Assembly: GCA_030295235.1 (NCBI GenBank)
Contig: AP026175.1
Span: 1-50,458 of the forward strand
DNA: 50,458 bases
DNA from: Fistulifera solaris
Lineage: Eukaryota > Bacillariophyta > Bacillariophyceae > Naviculales > Stauroneidaceae
Direction: 5' to 3'
The position numbers were made by a program, and so were the translations under genes. Below the pieces are notes generated by a model. The model saw only the letters and a program-made list of their open reading frames with translations, was not told the origin of the DNA and made no database searches. Numbering within the stretch: the stretch's first letter is position 1; the number at the start of each line of letters is the position of its first letter. Positions 24,723-37,244 of the stretch are shown here, one piece after another.

Positions 24723-25783
24723 CTAAGCCTGAGCGATTTCCTGCTTGCTGCCAGCATTGTGGATTAACCGAAAGTTGCAGTCGTGGACGTGGGCAAAGTT
24801 GGCCGATCCACTGCTCTTCAACTTCTGGCAGAGTGCCTGTTCGAAAACACCATGCAGGAACACCAATTTCTCGTTTGAAACGGCCACCGCGAGCCCATCA
24901 TCATCGTTAGGACAGAGAAGGCAGTCGGGCTGCGTAATGGGAGTGACACTATCAATGACTTGGCTTCGCCGACGGCCATGACATCGTCATCGTTGGGGCA
25001 CAAGCGGCAATCCGGCTGTGCCAAATGGGACGGCATATCCATATCAGCGACGGTGTGTAGCTTCCGAGGCCGTATCCAACCGACAAGAAAGCTTCGTTGT
25101 AAGCCGAAATTATACTTTTGGTCGACCCAACGTCAGGTGCTCACTTTCCGAAAAGCTCAGAAGAAGTTCCGCGGAAGGCAACTTGTGCATCGGTGTTTTC
25201 GGTCAACTTATTTTGGATCGGCCAACTGACACGGGGCTGCCCGGGCATATCCAGGAACGAGAACGAACAGACGTGCGCATGAGCAAAGTTGGTAGAGCCC
25301 GACTCGCGTAAGAAGCCGCAGAGCGTTTTCGAAGCTGCTGTGGAATGCCGTGAGCTTCTGGGTACTTTTGAAGGCAGCAACAATATCATCATCGTTAGGG
25401 CACAAGCGGCAATCCGGTTGCGTCCATCCGACCGGAACATAACCGAGAGAATCACCTGGCCGTTGGTGTCCTTGAGAGCCATTTTATCGTCATCGTTGGG
25501 ACAGAGACGGCAGTCCGGTTGATTCAAACCGACAAAGTCGGGCACAGCAGCAGCCGATACGGCCTTGAAGCTATCCATGGTGTATCCGGTCGTGTCGTAC
25601 ACTTGTTGTAAGCGGACTTGATAGCCTTGCCGATGAGGATCATGTCGTTAGACGTCGCTTCGTACTTTATACCATGAACAACAACGCGGACATCGGCACT
25701 GTCGGTCTTTTGACACCGAGAACTTGGTTGGGCAGCGCGGAGGTTGAAAGAAAAGAGGTCAAGGCGAGGAAACCGAATTTCAT
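24723..25783 (-). CDS. Secreted Cys/Asp-motif repeat protein (QPDCxLCPNDDD)
   Basis: Met 25783 begins a signal peptide (KFGFLALTSFLSTSA). A globular part follows (VRVVVHGIKYEATSNDMILIGKAIKSAYN, about 25610-25700), then four copies of QPDCRLCPNDDD or QPDCLLCPNDDD (near 25510, 25400, 24995 and 24910). The copies come in pairs, and each pair is followed by the same module: FExALCxxLxxSGSxNFAHxHxCxF (about 25290-25360 and 24780-24860). The protein is therefore an internal duplication of about 150 residues. The CxxCPxDDD motif looks like a candidate metal or calcium site, though this is inference. I know of no function for the family. Secretion is likely because the signal peptide lacks a convincing plastid motif. 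At least five frame breaks. The stop is at 24723-24725. Confidence 0.7.
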
Positions 25784-26700
25784 CGTTGAATGAATGAAGG
25801 AGCTGGAGATATTTCTGCTGGTATTTTGGGAAGCAACTGCAAATTGTGAGCTCAGTTCGACGAGAGTGAAACGACTTCAAGTTTGCAACGATGTCTATTT
25901 TAGACTTTTGCACACAAATGAAAAAAGATCCCATATGCTGATGATTTGTATTGAAGTGGACAACTGTTTTGGAAGAAAGAAATAGGAGCATTGATGCTGA
26001 TAAATCATTTTCATTGGACAGGAAATTTGCGCTGCTTGCGAACGAAATCAACGTCATTTACGACCGATACATTGTAGTTTAGTGGCCAAGGGTACCATTT
26101 ACTCATGGTACCTGGTACCAGATGAATCGCTGTATTTGATTGAACAAATTCTCGCAACTTTTTTAAAACCGGTCTTGATTATTTACTGAGGTTAAAAATT
26201 CACGAGGGGATGATGATGATCCACTTCCGCCGTTTTTAGGCTGGTTCTGTTAATGTTCCTTTCTTTGCACTGCATAAAGCAATGTTCTCAGCAAGCAACC
26301 ACCGACGCTCGTTGTTATTTTAACCTTCAAAAGGTTTCTCGATGCATTGCTTCGAATGTCTACGAAGAGTTTACGTAGCCGCACTAGGGAATTTATCTAT
26401 GTAGGGATACCCGGATATTGATGGTTTTGACGACGACTACAACGTCAAATTTCACGCAATGAACAATGGAATGATGATGGACTAATGGTAGTCTAGTTAA
26501 AAGCTAAACTCTGGGTATTGTGAACAACATTCACCATTCCCTTACATGGAAAAGGAGGAATAGAGCATGGGTTCTTTACTGCGAAAAACACGACGATTTC
26601 ACTTTCGCTTTCTTGCGCTAAACAAATTGAGTCTACAAATTGTGAGGGAGAAATAACGGGCATTTTGATGGTGAATTTGCTATTTGTTTTAACGTTGGCT
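25784..26700. other. Intergenic spacer with GGTACC motifs
   Basis: Upstream region of the secreted protein and downstream of the cyclase. Near 26090-26120 GGTACC occurs three times within 30 bases. No gene recognised. Confidence 0.5.
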
Positions 26701-29700
26701 CTAATCGGATTTCGTTCCGTATTTCGTGTGCGCAGCTTCTATCATGCCGGCGACGACTTCCATACCTCTCGATTCCCACTCTTGTCGGTTCTTCTCGGCG
26801 TAATTCAAGTACTCGTCGCTGGAAACACCAAAGACGCCGCAGTCTTTCAATTTCTTTGCGAGAGGGATGATGTAAAAGTCGAAGAAACCGATCTCTCCCT
26901 TGTACCAGTTCTCAGAAGGATCAGTCGCAGACCTGCCTTGGATGTAGGCTCTGTACATTTCTTCGAACAACCTCTGGTTCCACTTTCTGTAAATGTGCCA
27001 GTGTTGCATCGTGTGAGCGACGTCAGAGGCCTGGATCAAGTGCTCAATGACAATGGTTGCCTTGCGGTCAACAGCGTCTTTCTCCGATTCTTCGACGTTG
27101 TTGCCACTAAACGCCCTTTCCCAGCGTTTGTTTCGGAGACACTTCAAATCCTTGTCCATGATATCAGTCGCCATGACGGAGTTGACGACGAGTTGACGGA
27201 ACCTGATGCGATCACTCTCATTGGGGCATATGGCAAGCCACAGGTCACTAAAGTTTTATCCTGGAGCAACTCCCACGACAAATCGACCGAGTTTTGTTCG
27301 GCAACACTCTTGTCCTTGTAAAACCTGGCAAGTTGGGGATTTTCCTCGATGAGTTGTGTGTTCGGAACACCAGGATGGTCTACGTCATGAATCAAAGCCG
27401 AAAGGACACATGCAAACTGCGTGAGAGGGTCGGATGTGATCCCGTACGTGTAATCATGCAAAGTAGATTCAAGATCGCTGTTCACGGCTTCCACATCGGG
27501 GCCACAATGCGAGACAGGAGTTTGACCACGGACATTGTCACATGTGAAGCGTGCTCAAAATTGTGGAATGGATTGTTGTGATACATTGAGGCGATCGCGG
27601 CAACATATTCCTTCAATTGCGCTAAAACGACATCGCTGAGTTCCTCCTCTTTCACTTCCGTCCCTGCGCCTCGCTTGAACACTGGCATGCGGATAATTTC
27701 TTGGACTTCTTCCAATGGAGTCGTTGTCAATTTGGTGAAGCTCAGCTGTCGGACCGATTCTTGAGTAGTCAACAGATCTTTGCGTCGGGCGATCACTTTC
27801 TTTAACATAGATGCGAGGACTTCCACAATCCACTTGACGAGGCGCTCTGTTTTTCTCCCATTACCTGAGTCATCAATTCAGAGGATGCTTCAGGGGCGTG
27901 GCCTCACCTAAGCCGCCGGAAGTTTCAGTTTCGCTCGATGCCGTATCACTTCGAGTCCTGTTGGAGGCTTTGGTTGTGACAAGCCAGTAGGTTTGCAGCT
28001 CACCCTTCCCTTTAGCCACAACTTTTTCTTCACGCGGAGTCACCCAGTGTTCTTTACCCGCCGCGATCAAAAGCCGTGCAGTTTCCTGTGAAATGTGAAT
28101 TTTGCCAGGGAGCCCATTTGATTCCATTCTGCTAGCCGTGTTCATCGTATCGCCAAACAATTGGAACCGCGAACGCTCACCGCGCAGCACACCGGCTGTC
28201 ACCGGGCCGCTGTGCCAACGCGCATTTGAAGATCTGTTGTATCTGGACCGAGAATCACCTCCAGCTTTTTCGTCAACGCATTCATCTTCTGCACGCAATC
28301 CACAGCAAAGCGGCACATTGCGACAGCGTGGTCCTTTCGAGGATCGGGTAGACCAGTAACAGCAACATAACAATCACCCACCGTCTCGACCTTGAAAACT
28401 CGACGAGCCTTGGCAATGTCATCCATGGCCTTGTAAATGGTTTCGAGCAAGATAAACACTTGAGTCGGCTCTCGCATGGAGCTCCAAGCGGTGAACCCTG
28501 CCAGATCTGCATTATTTGGGAAATTAAGAAACGGCGTGTTAGTGTCTACGGTCAGACTGCTGCTTATCTCGGTTCGTCGCCTCTCTTGACCTTGAGTGCT
28601 TACCTGCAAATAGCACTGTGGTTTCTGGAAATAAATCGGCGATGGGTTTTGTCTTGTACATGTACTCGTCGTTTTCGTCGTCCATTTCGTTATCGTCAGT
28701 TCCGCTTGACAAAAGGTCTTCAGGCGACTCTTACCATTGAGTGTTTTCTTCTCCTCACTCCCCATTTTCGGCCCGGGCGAAAATGCGGTCGCGGACATTT
28801 GATGGGAACATTGAGGAAACGATTGCGTTGGTTCGGGTCATCGCAATTAACAACTTGCGGTTTCGTCGAACGACGAAAGTGTCGAACATGAGAAATGCAG
28901 TTATCATGAATATGAAGGCAAACACAAGCATGGTAGTGGTCTGGACTGCATTTTTCGAGCTGTACCGTTCTTCAAACTCTTTACTTGGGTAAACATGAAG
29001 ATAATACAGACAGTGTCCTTCAACGGATGTCAATTCTTCCTCGGTGAATTCATCTGTGACCTGATAAAAGGAATTACGGTTTCCATGTGATCGTAATGGG
29101 CATCGTGCATGTCACCGATGCCTACGTATTTTACCTAAGACAGCATAATAGACAAAGCTTACAATGTGAGAAAATCAAGCCGTTGGGGGCAGCTGCTGTT
29201 ACCCAATGAACATTGCACGTACCGATCGTCCTTCCACATTGTAGGTGAAAGACTGATTACAGCTGTTCTTCAGAATCCCCGTGATTCCGGTAATGCCCTC
29301 GGGGAGCAAATTTACTAGGTTCGCATCCCAATAGAACAAAGAAAAACCTTGCCAACAATTTTGGCGGTTTTCGGGTCAAACAAGTTATCGTATACTGGGT
29401 GAGCAAGGGCGCCGTATGGAGGAGCGTTTGCTAGATCAGGAGGTGGATCAAGCACTCTCGACATTAAGGGCCTTCGGAACTTTTCAATTGCCTCGTTAGT
29501 TGCATTTGCTCCGAAAACGTAGGCGTCGACGTTGATGAAGTATGAGTCGAAAGAAGGAGGAGAGCCTTGCCAACGTGGGAATATGGGCCCGGACCAGTTG
29601 GCATTCCTGGGAACGGGTTAACAATGGAGTAGTCGGTATCTGACAGGTTGAACATATCGATTGTGAAGTTGTGTCCCGGCTCATCGAGATAAAGAGCAAT

Positions 29701-30329
29701 CGAATCGTTGTACCACCCAATATTTTCGTTAGCGTAGGTCGCAAATGCATCATACTCACCACTAACAATGGGACACCAAGTGATATCAAATATACCTGAC
29801 ATTTCCCTAGCTTGGCGACCCACGACTTCAAACAAGTCAACCGTCACGAACGGGTATGTTTCGTTCTTTTCGGTCGCAGATTTCATTACTTGCCCGGCAA
29901 GCATTTCACCTGCACTGAAGATGTCGCGAACCTGAGATTCGACGGCATTCTGAATGGCTGCTGCGTAAAATACATACTGCGGGACAATAGGGAGAGTTGT
30001 TGTGAGTAAGGAGGCGCTTATTATGATGAGGTAGTAGACCATTGCCCTCTTGAGTGAAGCAACACTTACGCTATCTTCGAATTCATCGACATCTTGAGCT
30101 TCTAAGAGACGGTAAGTGATAGTCGACACCACCACTGAAACTGCAATCAAAATAAGCAAGGTAAAATCCTCCATACTTGGACTTGTCTTGTCTCACGTTC
30201 AGTGATTTTCGCAACAGCTTCTTCTTCAGCCTTCTCCTGTTCAATGGCGTCCGCACTCTGCCGAGTTCCTCCGTCCGACGTCGACTCGCGATCATCAACG
30301 CTCCAAGAGTGGTCGTCCTCTTTGCTCAT
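26701..30329 (-). CDS. Receptor-type nucleotide cyclase fused to cyclic-nucleotide phosphodiesterase
   Basis: One protein probably makes and destroys a cyclic nucleotide. From Met 30329: an acidic cytosolic tail, a transmembrane helix (LLILIAVSVVVSTITY, about 30115-30165), an extracellular sensor of about 300 residues (TYPFVTVDLFEVVGRQ; NSCNQSFTYN), a second helix (TTTMLVFAFIFMITAFLMF, about 28890-28945), a class III cyclase domain and a PDEase I domain. Cyclase: FADLAGFTAW and VETVGDCYVAV carry both metal aspartates, and FGDTMNTASRME the catalytic Asn and Arg. The KVET glutamate matches guanylate cyclases, but the second base-selecting Cys is Gln, so specificity is uncertain. PDE: HNFEH, HDVDHPG, ASDVAH. 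Introns are 29135-29222 and 28507-28603. Several frame breaks. This layout is known in diatoms and some other protists. Confidence 0.92.
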
Positions 30330-31192
30330 ATTGTTGCTGGTGTTTTGTTGTTGTTCTTGACGCTGCTCGGTCTATTTTATGGTATCTTCTGAAATTGTGG
30401 TGACTGCTTCGGCTGATTTGGCTCCGCCTTCAAGGTACCTTTTATGATTTTCTCTCCAATTCTCCGCAACATTGGGCCTTGTTGGGTAGACTAAGTCCCC
30501 TGTCAACACCAGTCAAAAATAAGCGGAAAGTGTGGCAGTTTTGTCGTCGGGCGTCGGGCAACCTGTTGGGAGTTGGGATCCTTTTGCTGGAGTCCGATCC
30601 AGGAGAGTAGAGAACTGATGGAACGTATCTATAAGTAAAAGTAGACCAGTAGAAATGGTGGAAGGCCATAGGTTAGTCATGAAAAGTAGTAAGTAGCTAA
30701 AAGGTACCGGTACGTGGTACAAATGGAAAGAGTAAACAGTTAATGATATGGAGGCAAATGACTGTTGATTACTAGTCCCTAGTCAATGACGAAAATTTTC
30801 ATGTTCCATGACCCATGACAATCTTTACCGCGGATCGATGATCCTCCATCCTTCATGCCTTTTGACTAGTACTTGTACAACATTTCCTAATATTTATTCC
30901 TTTCCTAATGTCAGAATGTAATCTTGACATTCGACAGAATTTTCCATTTTCGTTTCATTTTTCACATATATTTCAATCTGGCACTTCGCTTTTGTTGTTT
31001 GCCGTTTGCCGCTTTTGCTCTTAGCCGCTTGTTTCTCGTGTCATCGGTTTAACGGATTGTAGGGAAGCTAGAGCGACAAACGACAAACGACAAAGCTGAA
31101 ACGACATTACAGTACCAGGTATTACAGATTAGGCCCTAATGCGAGCGGCGGCGAGACATAAAAGACAAGACGATAGCCCTGGGACTGGAAAC

Positions 31193-31265
31193 GGCGTTAA
31201 AATTCTGCGTCTTCGTAGATACGTAGAATTTGGTACTGGAGGCAGAATTTTGAATTTTAACGTCC
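31193..31265. repeat. MITE-like hairpin element, copy 2
   Basis: Arms match the consensus GGACGTTAAAATTCTGCCTC. The left arm is at 31193-31211; the right arm at 31240-31265 carries a short internal duplication (TTTTGAATTTTAA). The loop contains GATACGTAGAA. The flanks (TGGAAAC / CTTTCC) extend the inverted repeat a few bases. Confidence 0.8.
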
Positions 31266-31449
31266 TTTCCTGGGATCCATTGTACAGAGTACAGAGACTT
31301 CTATCGATCTAAAACGCTCGCGGGCGCGGGCGCAACACCTAAATCCTAAATCTCACATCTCACTCAAATCTTGGTCCTGTGTCCTGTTTCGCGGCGAAGT
31401 GCGGATGATTAATGACCCAAATTTTCAGGATTTCGGATTTCAGATTTCA

Positions 31450-31535
31450 GTGGTCGAGTGTCGAGTGTCGAGTTCCGAGTTCTGGTGTTCCGAGTTCCGA
31501 GCCTACTACCTGGGTACTCTCTACTCTCTACTCTC
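31450..31535. repeat. CGAGT/CCGAGT low-complexity tract
   Basis: CGAGT or CCGAGT recurs about six times in 50 bases, followed by a CTACTCT run. It looks like slippage-derived microsatellite-like DNA. Confidence 0.6.
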
Positions 31536-31659
31536 CTGGGACTGGGACCGTATGACGTACGAGTATGACCCAAGAGAGGCTCCGTGCTCCGTGCTCTATT
31601 CTCTAGAGATGGGTCTCGGTATAGTTCGACACTCTCTAAAATAACAAATACGGAGTAAC

Positions 31660-31833
31660 GAATATCGATATTCACGTAATAATAGCGTGTTAAAGTCATT
31701 TTTCCTAATATCGATATTTATCAATATTTGTACGCCTGACAGACGGATTTGAGGCGTTTTACGCGAAAATGTCTGTATTTTGCGGGCGAAGACGATAATA
31801 TTGATATTCGTAAAATCCAAATATCGATATTTG
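31660..31833. repeat. Repeated AATATCGATATT palindromes
   Basis: Near-identical palindromes lie at 31661-31673, 31706-31718, 31795-31810 (ATTGATATT variant) and 31819-31833. The surrounding sequence is not conserved, so these look like repeated binding-site-sized motifs or degenerate repeats. Confidence 0.55.
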
Positions 31834-32423
31834 TCGGGTCTCGGTCTCGGTTCTCGCCCTCGTTTCTCGGTTCGCAGTTCGCAGCTGAAATCAGAAATGC
31901 TGCACAAAATTTATGTCCGCTTTTAAATTACTTCGGAAAATACTTGTAGCTAGGGACTATAGACTATAGAAGCAACGGGCAACAAGCAACAAGCAACAAG
32001 CACCAAGCAACGAGCGATGAAGCAATAGGCAAAAATAGGCGATGCAATGAGTCAGTCTTAAGTCCTAACGATCGTTGCTTATGACTGACACAGTCACGAC
32101 GAAATGAATGAATCATCGGGACGTTCAGCTTCCAGACAATCAAAACATGAAGACTAACAGGTCGCGACGGGCCGCTTTAACAAAATGCGGATTTTTATAC
32201 ATGCAAAGCTACTGTTGGACTTGTTTATGTTCTATTTTTTATTTTTCAAGAAAAGCTGATTACCTGGAAGATGTGGGAATTAAGCCCTATTTGTTGCATC
32301 ATACTTATGTGTACACCCTTTCTACACTAAAATAATTTGTCGATCCACTATATACGATAATGTGACACCAAGCTTTAAGCCCTATCCTATATAGCGCGCA
32401 AGCCGAAAATTACATAGACACTA

Positions 32424-32545
32424 ACTTTCATCAAAATCTGATGAAAGTGTACAACTTTCATCATGCAACGGAAACTTTCATCAAAATTTGATGAAAGTGT
32501 ACAACTTTCATCAAAATATGATGAAAGTGTATAACTTTCATCACG
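32424..32545. repeat. Tandem hairpin array, ACTTTCATCA / TGATGAAAGT
   Basis: Three perfect 10-base inverted repeats separated by AAAT(C/T/A) lie at 32424-32448, 32474-32498 and 32504-32528. Two extra half-sites, AACTTTCATCA, lie near 32453 and 32533. Each unit can fold as a stem with a 5-base loop, or act as a dyad binding site. Confidence 0.8.
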
Positions 32546-33437
32546 AATGACTATTGATCAGTCACGAAAGAAAAATTCATCACAAAATCATTAGAGTTAA
32601 AATCGTTCGTCGCTCTAGTCATCGCACGGATGCTGCGTTTTGACTTTACGTGGCGTCAACCTTTCTTGCTAGCTGTTTTGATGTATCCCATCTATCCTGA
32701 TTGATTTTGTCGTCTTCTTGATGAATGTGCTTTTGAACGCTTCTTGTGAAAAGCCATCAGGGTCTTAAGTCAGCTGCAAGTCTCGAATAAGGTGGGAGTA
32801 TTCAATCGCGACGATCCGTAACAAGCCTTGAATCGTCGAATTTTGGTTGGGAGTTTCGTGTTTCAAACCGGCGAAGGCCAGCCCTCGAGATTTCTTCGGG
32901 GTAAGAACCCACCGTACCGGTACTCGGTACCTAGTAATAGTAATAGTGCATGAAATCACTCAAACAAGTGTCGTGTGGAGCGACAGAAGGACTAACGGGC
33001 ACGCGGTTGCGGACGTTAGACGGACCGGACGAGAAAGTACACCGCGCCACGCCACAGAAATCAAAGTACATTGATGATAAGAGTAGTGGATTCTATATAT
33101 GCCAAATAGTTGTCTTGTTTCGACGGACTGACACACAAAAACATCGCCTTCGCCATCGCATGAGCGAGGAGCGAGGAAACAGCCCCTTTGGCGATGGATC
33201 CTCTCGTGTGATGTTTCCATTCTTTCTCTCTTCATTCGTTTCCTTTGACAATCCTATTGTTGTGATTTAAGCAGATCAACAAATTCTCTGGCAACGCAAA
33301 CGAATATACGCATTTAATATTATCGATTTCAGCTGAATTATTGACATCTGTGGCTATCGAGTGACTCCTCCCAGACAAACGCACACCTTCACACGCATCA
33401 TCTCATTCTCTTAGCGTATTGTTGACATCACAAGAGA

Positions 33438-36400
33438 ATGAAATTCACATTCTACGTCGTTGAAGCACTCTCCGTCGTTAGTGCTGTGAGTGCATTTCAT
33501 TCGTCGCTTTCAGTCAATCCCCACCATGCAAGACGACAGGCTTCTATTGTTACTCAACGTCAAATGATAGGAGGAAACTCGTATCTCGATTCTTTGCAAT
33601 CTCCAAAAGATAACGATGACCAACAGGAAAGCAGCAACAGCAGGAAAGAATACAGCAATTATCAGGATCCTCTAGAGATCCGACGATTTTGAAAATTCGT
33701 CCTGAAGAGACTTCGCCCATGTCAGCCGATCATACTCATTCACAAGATGAGCTTGCGTCGACAAACGTTCTAGCCGAGCTGGAGCAGGAAACGGAAATGA
33801 ATCTTTTCATGAAACATCGATCGAGAAATTGCGACAACAATTTAAACCAATTATGGTCGGTGCTGAGAAAGAAGGAAGGGGATGACCACGACCATGATGA
33901 GTACCCCGCCGCCGTCATTCAACAACAACAACAATAATACCAATGGACCTCGCAATCCTCGATCGTTTGGTGGGGCAACAATGGACCTAGTCGAAATAAT
34001 AATGGACCGCCGCCGAATTGGGAACCGAGAGGAAACGCCAGTCCTTCTACGAATAACAATAGCAACAACAATGGACCGCCGCCGGGTTGGGAACCACGAG
34101 GCGGACCATCGCGAATTTGAACAATGGTCCTCCGCCCGATGCACGACGACCCGATAACGTTGGTAATAATGGTATGCAGGGTGGCTGGAATCCAGAAGCA
34201 GGGCCCAAAGAGGAAGAGGTGGATCCTATGGCAGCCTATTTAGCAGCCGTAGGGCAAATGAAGCCTCCTCAGCACCGGATACTCGTCGCAATGAAGGACC
34301 ATTAACGAATAATAATGCAAATTCACCGCGTGCTATGCAACCGCAAGGTATGCAAACTCCTCCTCCGCCTTCAATTCGAAACAATAACAATGATGGCCCT
34401 CCTCGTTCCTTCACTTCGTCGCCGCCGAATAATATGTCGGAATCTGGTCGACGACCCATGGAAATGCCACCGGCTCGAAATGACGCGCCTCCTCGTTCCT
34501 TCTCTGCTCCACAATCCAACAATGTACAAGCACGGCCCATGGAAATGCCACCAGCTCGTAACGATGGTCCACCACGTTCCTTCTCTTCGCCTCCGCCACC
34601 CGATACGAGTCGTAGGCCGATGGAAAGGCCCCCGGCACGAAATGACGGCCCGCCTCGTTCTTTCTCCGCTCCACCAACAAATAATATGCCTGAATCAGCT
34701 CGAAGACCCATGGAATAAGCGCTCTCCAGCTCGCAACGTTTCTCCGCCTCCAACAAACAACAATATGCCACCGCCCGACGCGACTCTACGGTCGATGGAA
34801 ATGCCTCAATCACGCAATATGCCGCCAGCATCGACTGGAAGGCCCACGGAGGCACGAAATGATGTTCAACCTCGCTCGTTCCCCAGACACCTTCGGATAC
34901 AGCGACTCGACGACCCATGGAGATGCCACCGGCTCGAAGAGAAAGCTCAGCGAATCCCCATCTACTCCAGCAAGCTTCACACCACGACCTCCGACATCGG
35001 ACAAGCCTTCTTATTTTTGCGACGGACAAGCTCGATATGCAAATTGACAATGCGGTTTCCAATGCAATGAATGCCGCTATGGGGCCGATGGACGAAACAA
35101 TTTGGATAAAAGCAACAACTTGATTGAGAAAAGGCATTTTCTCAGGAGAGTTTGCTACAAGAAATAAAGGAGTCGAAGGAAAAGCTGTCTGGAGAATGGA
35201 ATGATTTGATGAAATCCTTCGCAGAACCGTTTACATCTATTCTGCCAGCTCCAAAGCAATTTGAGCGGCCTCCCCACCAAAGTATCAGGTCAAGGGCATG
35301 ACGGAACGTATTATGAAACGCATACCGGCTGAGCGACAAGCCTCGGGTGCTGGAGGTTCTTCTTCGTGGGAGGCTTTTCAACGAGCGGAAAAATTATGGA
35401 CGCAGCTGAAGGAATTTCAGCCATTCACGTATGACGCGAAGTACATGGGAAGACCGGACCGTAATGGTAATCCTCCACCGCAAATGTTTGTTTACCAAGA
35501 TATTGCCATGGGAAATCCAGCTTGTTGGTTGAAATTGCGGGAGCAGTATGGAAAAGAGCTTGATTTTGATGTTGTCGTATGTGGTGGGACGCTAGGTATT
35601 TTTCGCTACTGCATTACAACTTCAAGGCCACAATGTATGTGTCGTAGAAGCAGGTGAATTGCGGGAGAGAACAGGAGTGGAACTTGAGCTTCGACGAGCT
35701 TTATGAACTTGTAGAAATGGGTGTTTTGACGGAACAAGATATTGATGACGCTATTCAGACTGACTTCCCTGGATGCCGATCTGGATTCAAGAACAAAGAA
35801 GTTACACCTTTGGAAGGAGGCTACATGGACAATCGGGTGGGGTTTGAGTGTTTTACGGAAGATGTGCTGAACCTCGGGTTGCTCCGACCATATTGCTGCA
35901 ACGCGCAGCCAAGACATTTGTTAATAATGGCGGTGTCATTAAGGAGCGTACCCGTATGTCTGGAGTTGCCATCTCAGAACTGATTGGTGCGGCCGTAGAT
36001 ATTGGGGATAAGGAGCCCATTACCGCTCGGTTGATTATCGATTGTATGGGAAACGGAAGCCCCATATCCAGACAACAACGTCACGGGCAGAAGCCGGATG
36101 GCGTGTGTGTCGTTGTTGGGTCCTGCGCGTCAGGATATGATGCGAAGACGAACGTGATCGGCGATTTAATCTACACGAATCAGGTTATTGCTGATAAGGG
36201 TCAAAATGGTAGACAGCAGTACTTTTGGGAAGCCTTCCCAGTCGGTATCGGTCGTAATGGCAAACAACCTGGAACAAGCGATGTAAAGACGACGTATATG
36301 TTCACTTACTTGGATGCTGATTCAACTAGACCCTCGTTGGAGTCTATCATGGAAGATTATTGGTCGTTGCTCCCTATTTATCAACCTTCGATTCAAAATC

Positions 36401-37090
36401 CCGACGAAGACCTCGACTTTAAGAGAGTATTATTCGCTTACTTCCCGACATATCGCGACTCGCCCCTCAAACCTCAATGGAACCGCATTCTCGCCGTTGG
36501 GGACGCGTCAGGAATACAAAGTCCACTCAGTTTCGGTGGGTTCGGTGCGCTGACAAGACATCTTTCTCGAATCACCGGGGCTGTTAGTGAAGCTCTCGAG
36601 CTGGATTTGCTTCACAAAGATGACCTAGGTGCCATTAATCCGTACACACCAAATCTAAGTGCAACGTGGATGTTTCAAAAGCGATGTCGGTCAAGCCTGG
36701 CCAGAAGACCGACGCCGATTTTGTCAATCGCCTTTGGCAGTCAACTTCGAAGTTATGAATCAAATGGGAAAGCGGACCATTAAACCATTCCTACAGGATG
36801 TCGTGCGATTTGATGGTTTGGTGAGCTCTCTTGGAAGATGTTTTATTGCTGATCCGACATTTATGCCCAAAATTGTTGCACACGTAGGTCTACCACAGCT
36901 CGTTGATTGGGTCGGCCATGTTTCGATGATGGGATTGTATACTGCTCTCCACAACGTTGGAACTCCCATTGTTAAACCTGTTGTACGAAAGTACGTCAAG
37001 GATGAACGGCAGCAATATTTGTGGAGACGCCGGATGGAAGCATGGGAATATGGCAGCGGAAGTGACTACGAGTTGCCCAAGGAGAATTAG
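33438..37090 (+). CDS. Plastid lycopene-cyclase-like flavoprotein with Asn/Pro-rich N-terminus
   Basis: Met 33438 begins a signal peptide ending SVVSAVSAF|HSSLSV, a clear diatom plastid import site. About 550 residues of low-complexity sequence follow (33660-35130), rich in Asn, Pro and Gly, with repeats such as RPMEMPPARNDGPPRSFS (at least four, about 34450-34720) and GPPPxWEPRG. A helical stretch (LLQEIKESKEKLSGEW) leads to an FAD domain (from about 35560: DVVVCGGTLGI, then LQLQGHNVCVVEAG and LIIDCMGNGSPI) and a C-terminal region with AVGDASGIQSPLSFGGFGAL, as in plant and algal lycopene-cyclase-like proteins (Arabidopsis At2g32640 type). The end is helical, with stop at 37090. The substrate is unknown; the family is not proven to cyclise lycopene. 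Many frame breaks (for example TTTTT at 35599) leave the family sequence intact. A separate upstream gene cannot be excluded, but no stop-start gap is needed. Confidence 0.82.
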
Positions 37091-37244
37091 GATCTTTTCA
37101 GCTTTATGTTTCTTGATAATGTGCGTTAAGTGTGTCTGCGTAGAACTATCTTTTAATAATAATGCTATGTATATCATGGAATTCGGCCGTCATTACCGAT
37201 TGCTTAGTTGCTGTATGTTTTATTGGTAGTTGATGGTGATGTTG

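Larger units (their letters stand above)
30330..33437. other. 3.1-kb gene-free, repeat-rich region
   Basis: The largest gene-poor interval. It contains GGTACC/TACCGGTA motifs (30701-30720, 31112, 32911-32932), hairpin element copy 2, a CGAGT-rich tract, AATATCGATATT palindromes, a CAAGCAA-rich tract (31980-32020) and a tandem hairpin array. Short open frames here are low in complexity. The last few hundred bases are presumably the promoter of the flavoprotein gene. Confidence 0.65.

Noticed and set aside
34226-35137. 303-codon minus-strand frame
   Set aside because: It is the antisense shadow of the Asn/Pro-rich repeats of the flavoprotein gene; the plus strand has leader and domain continuity.
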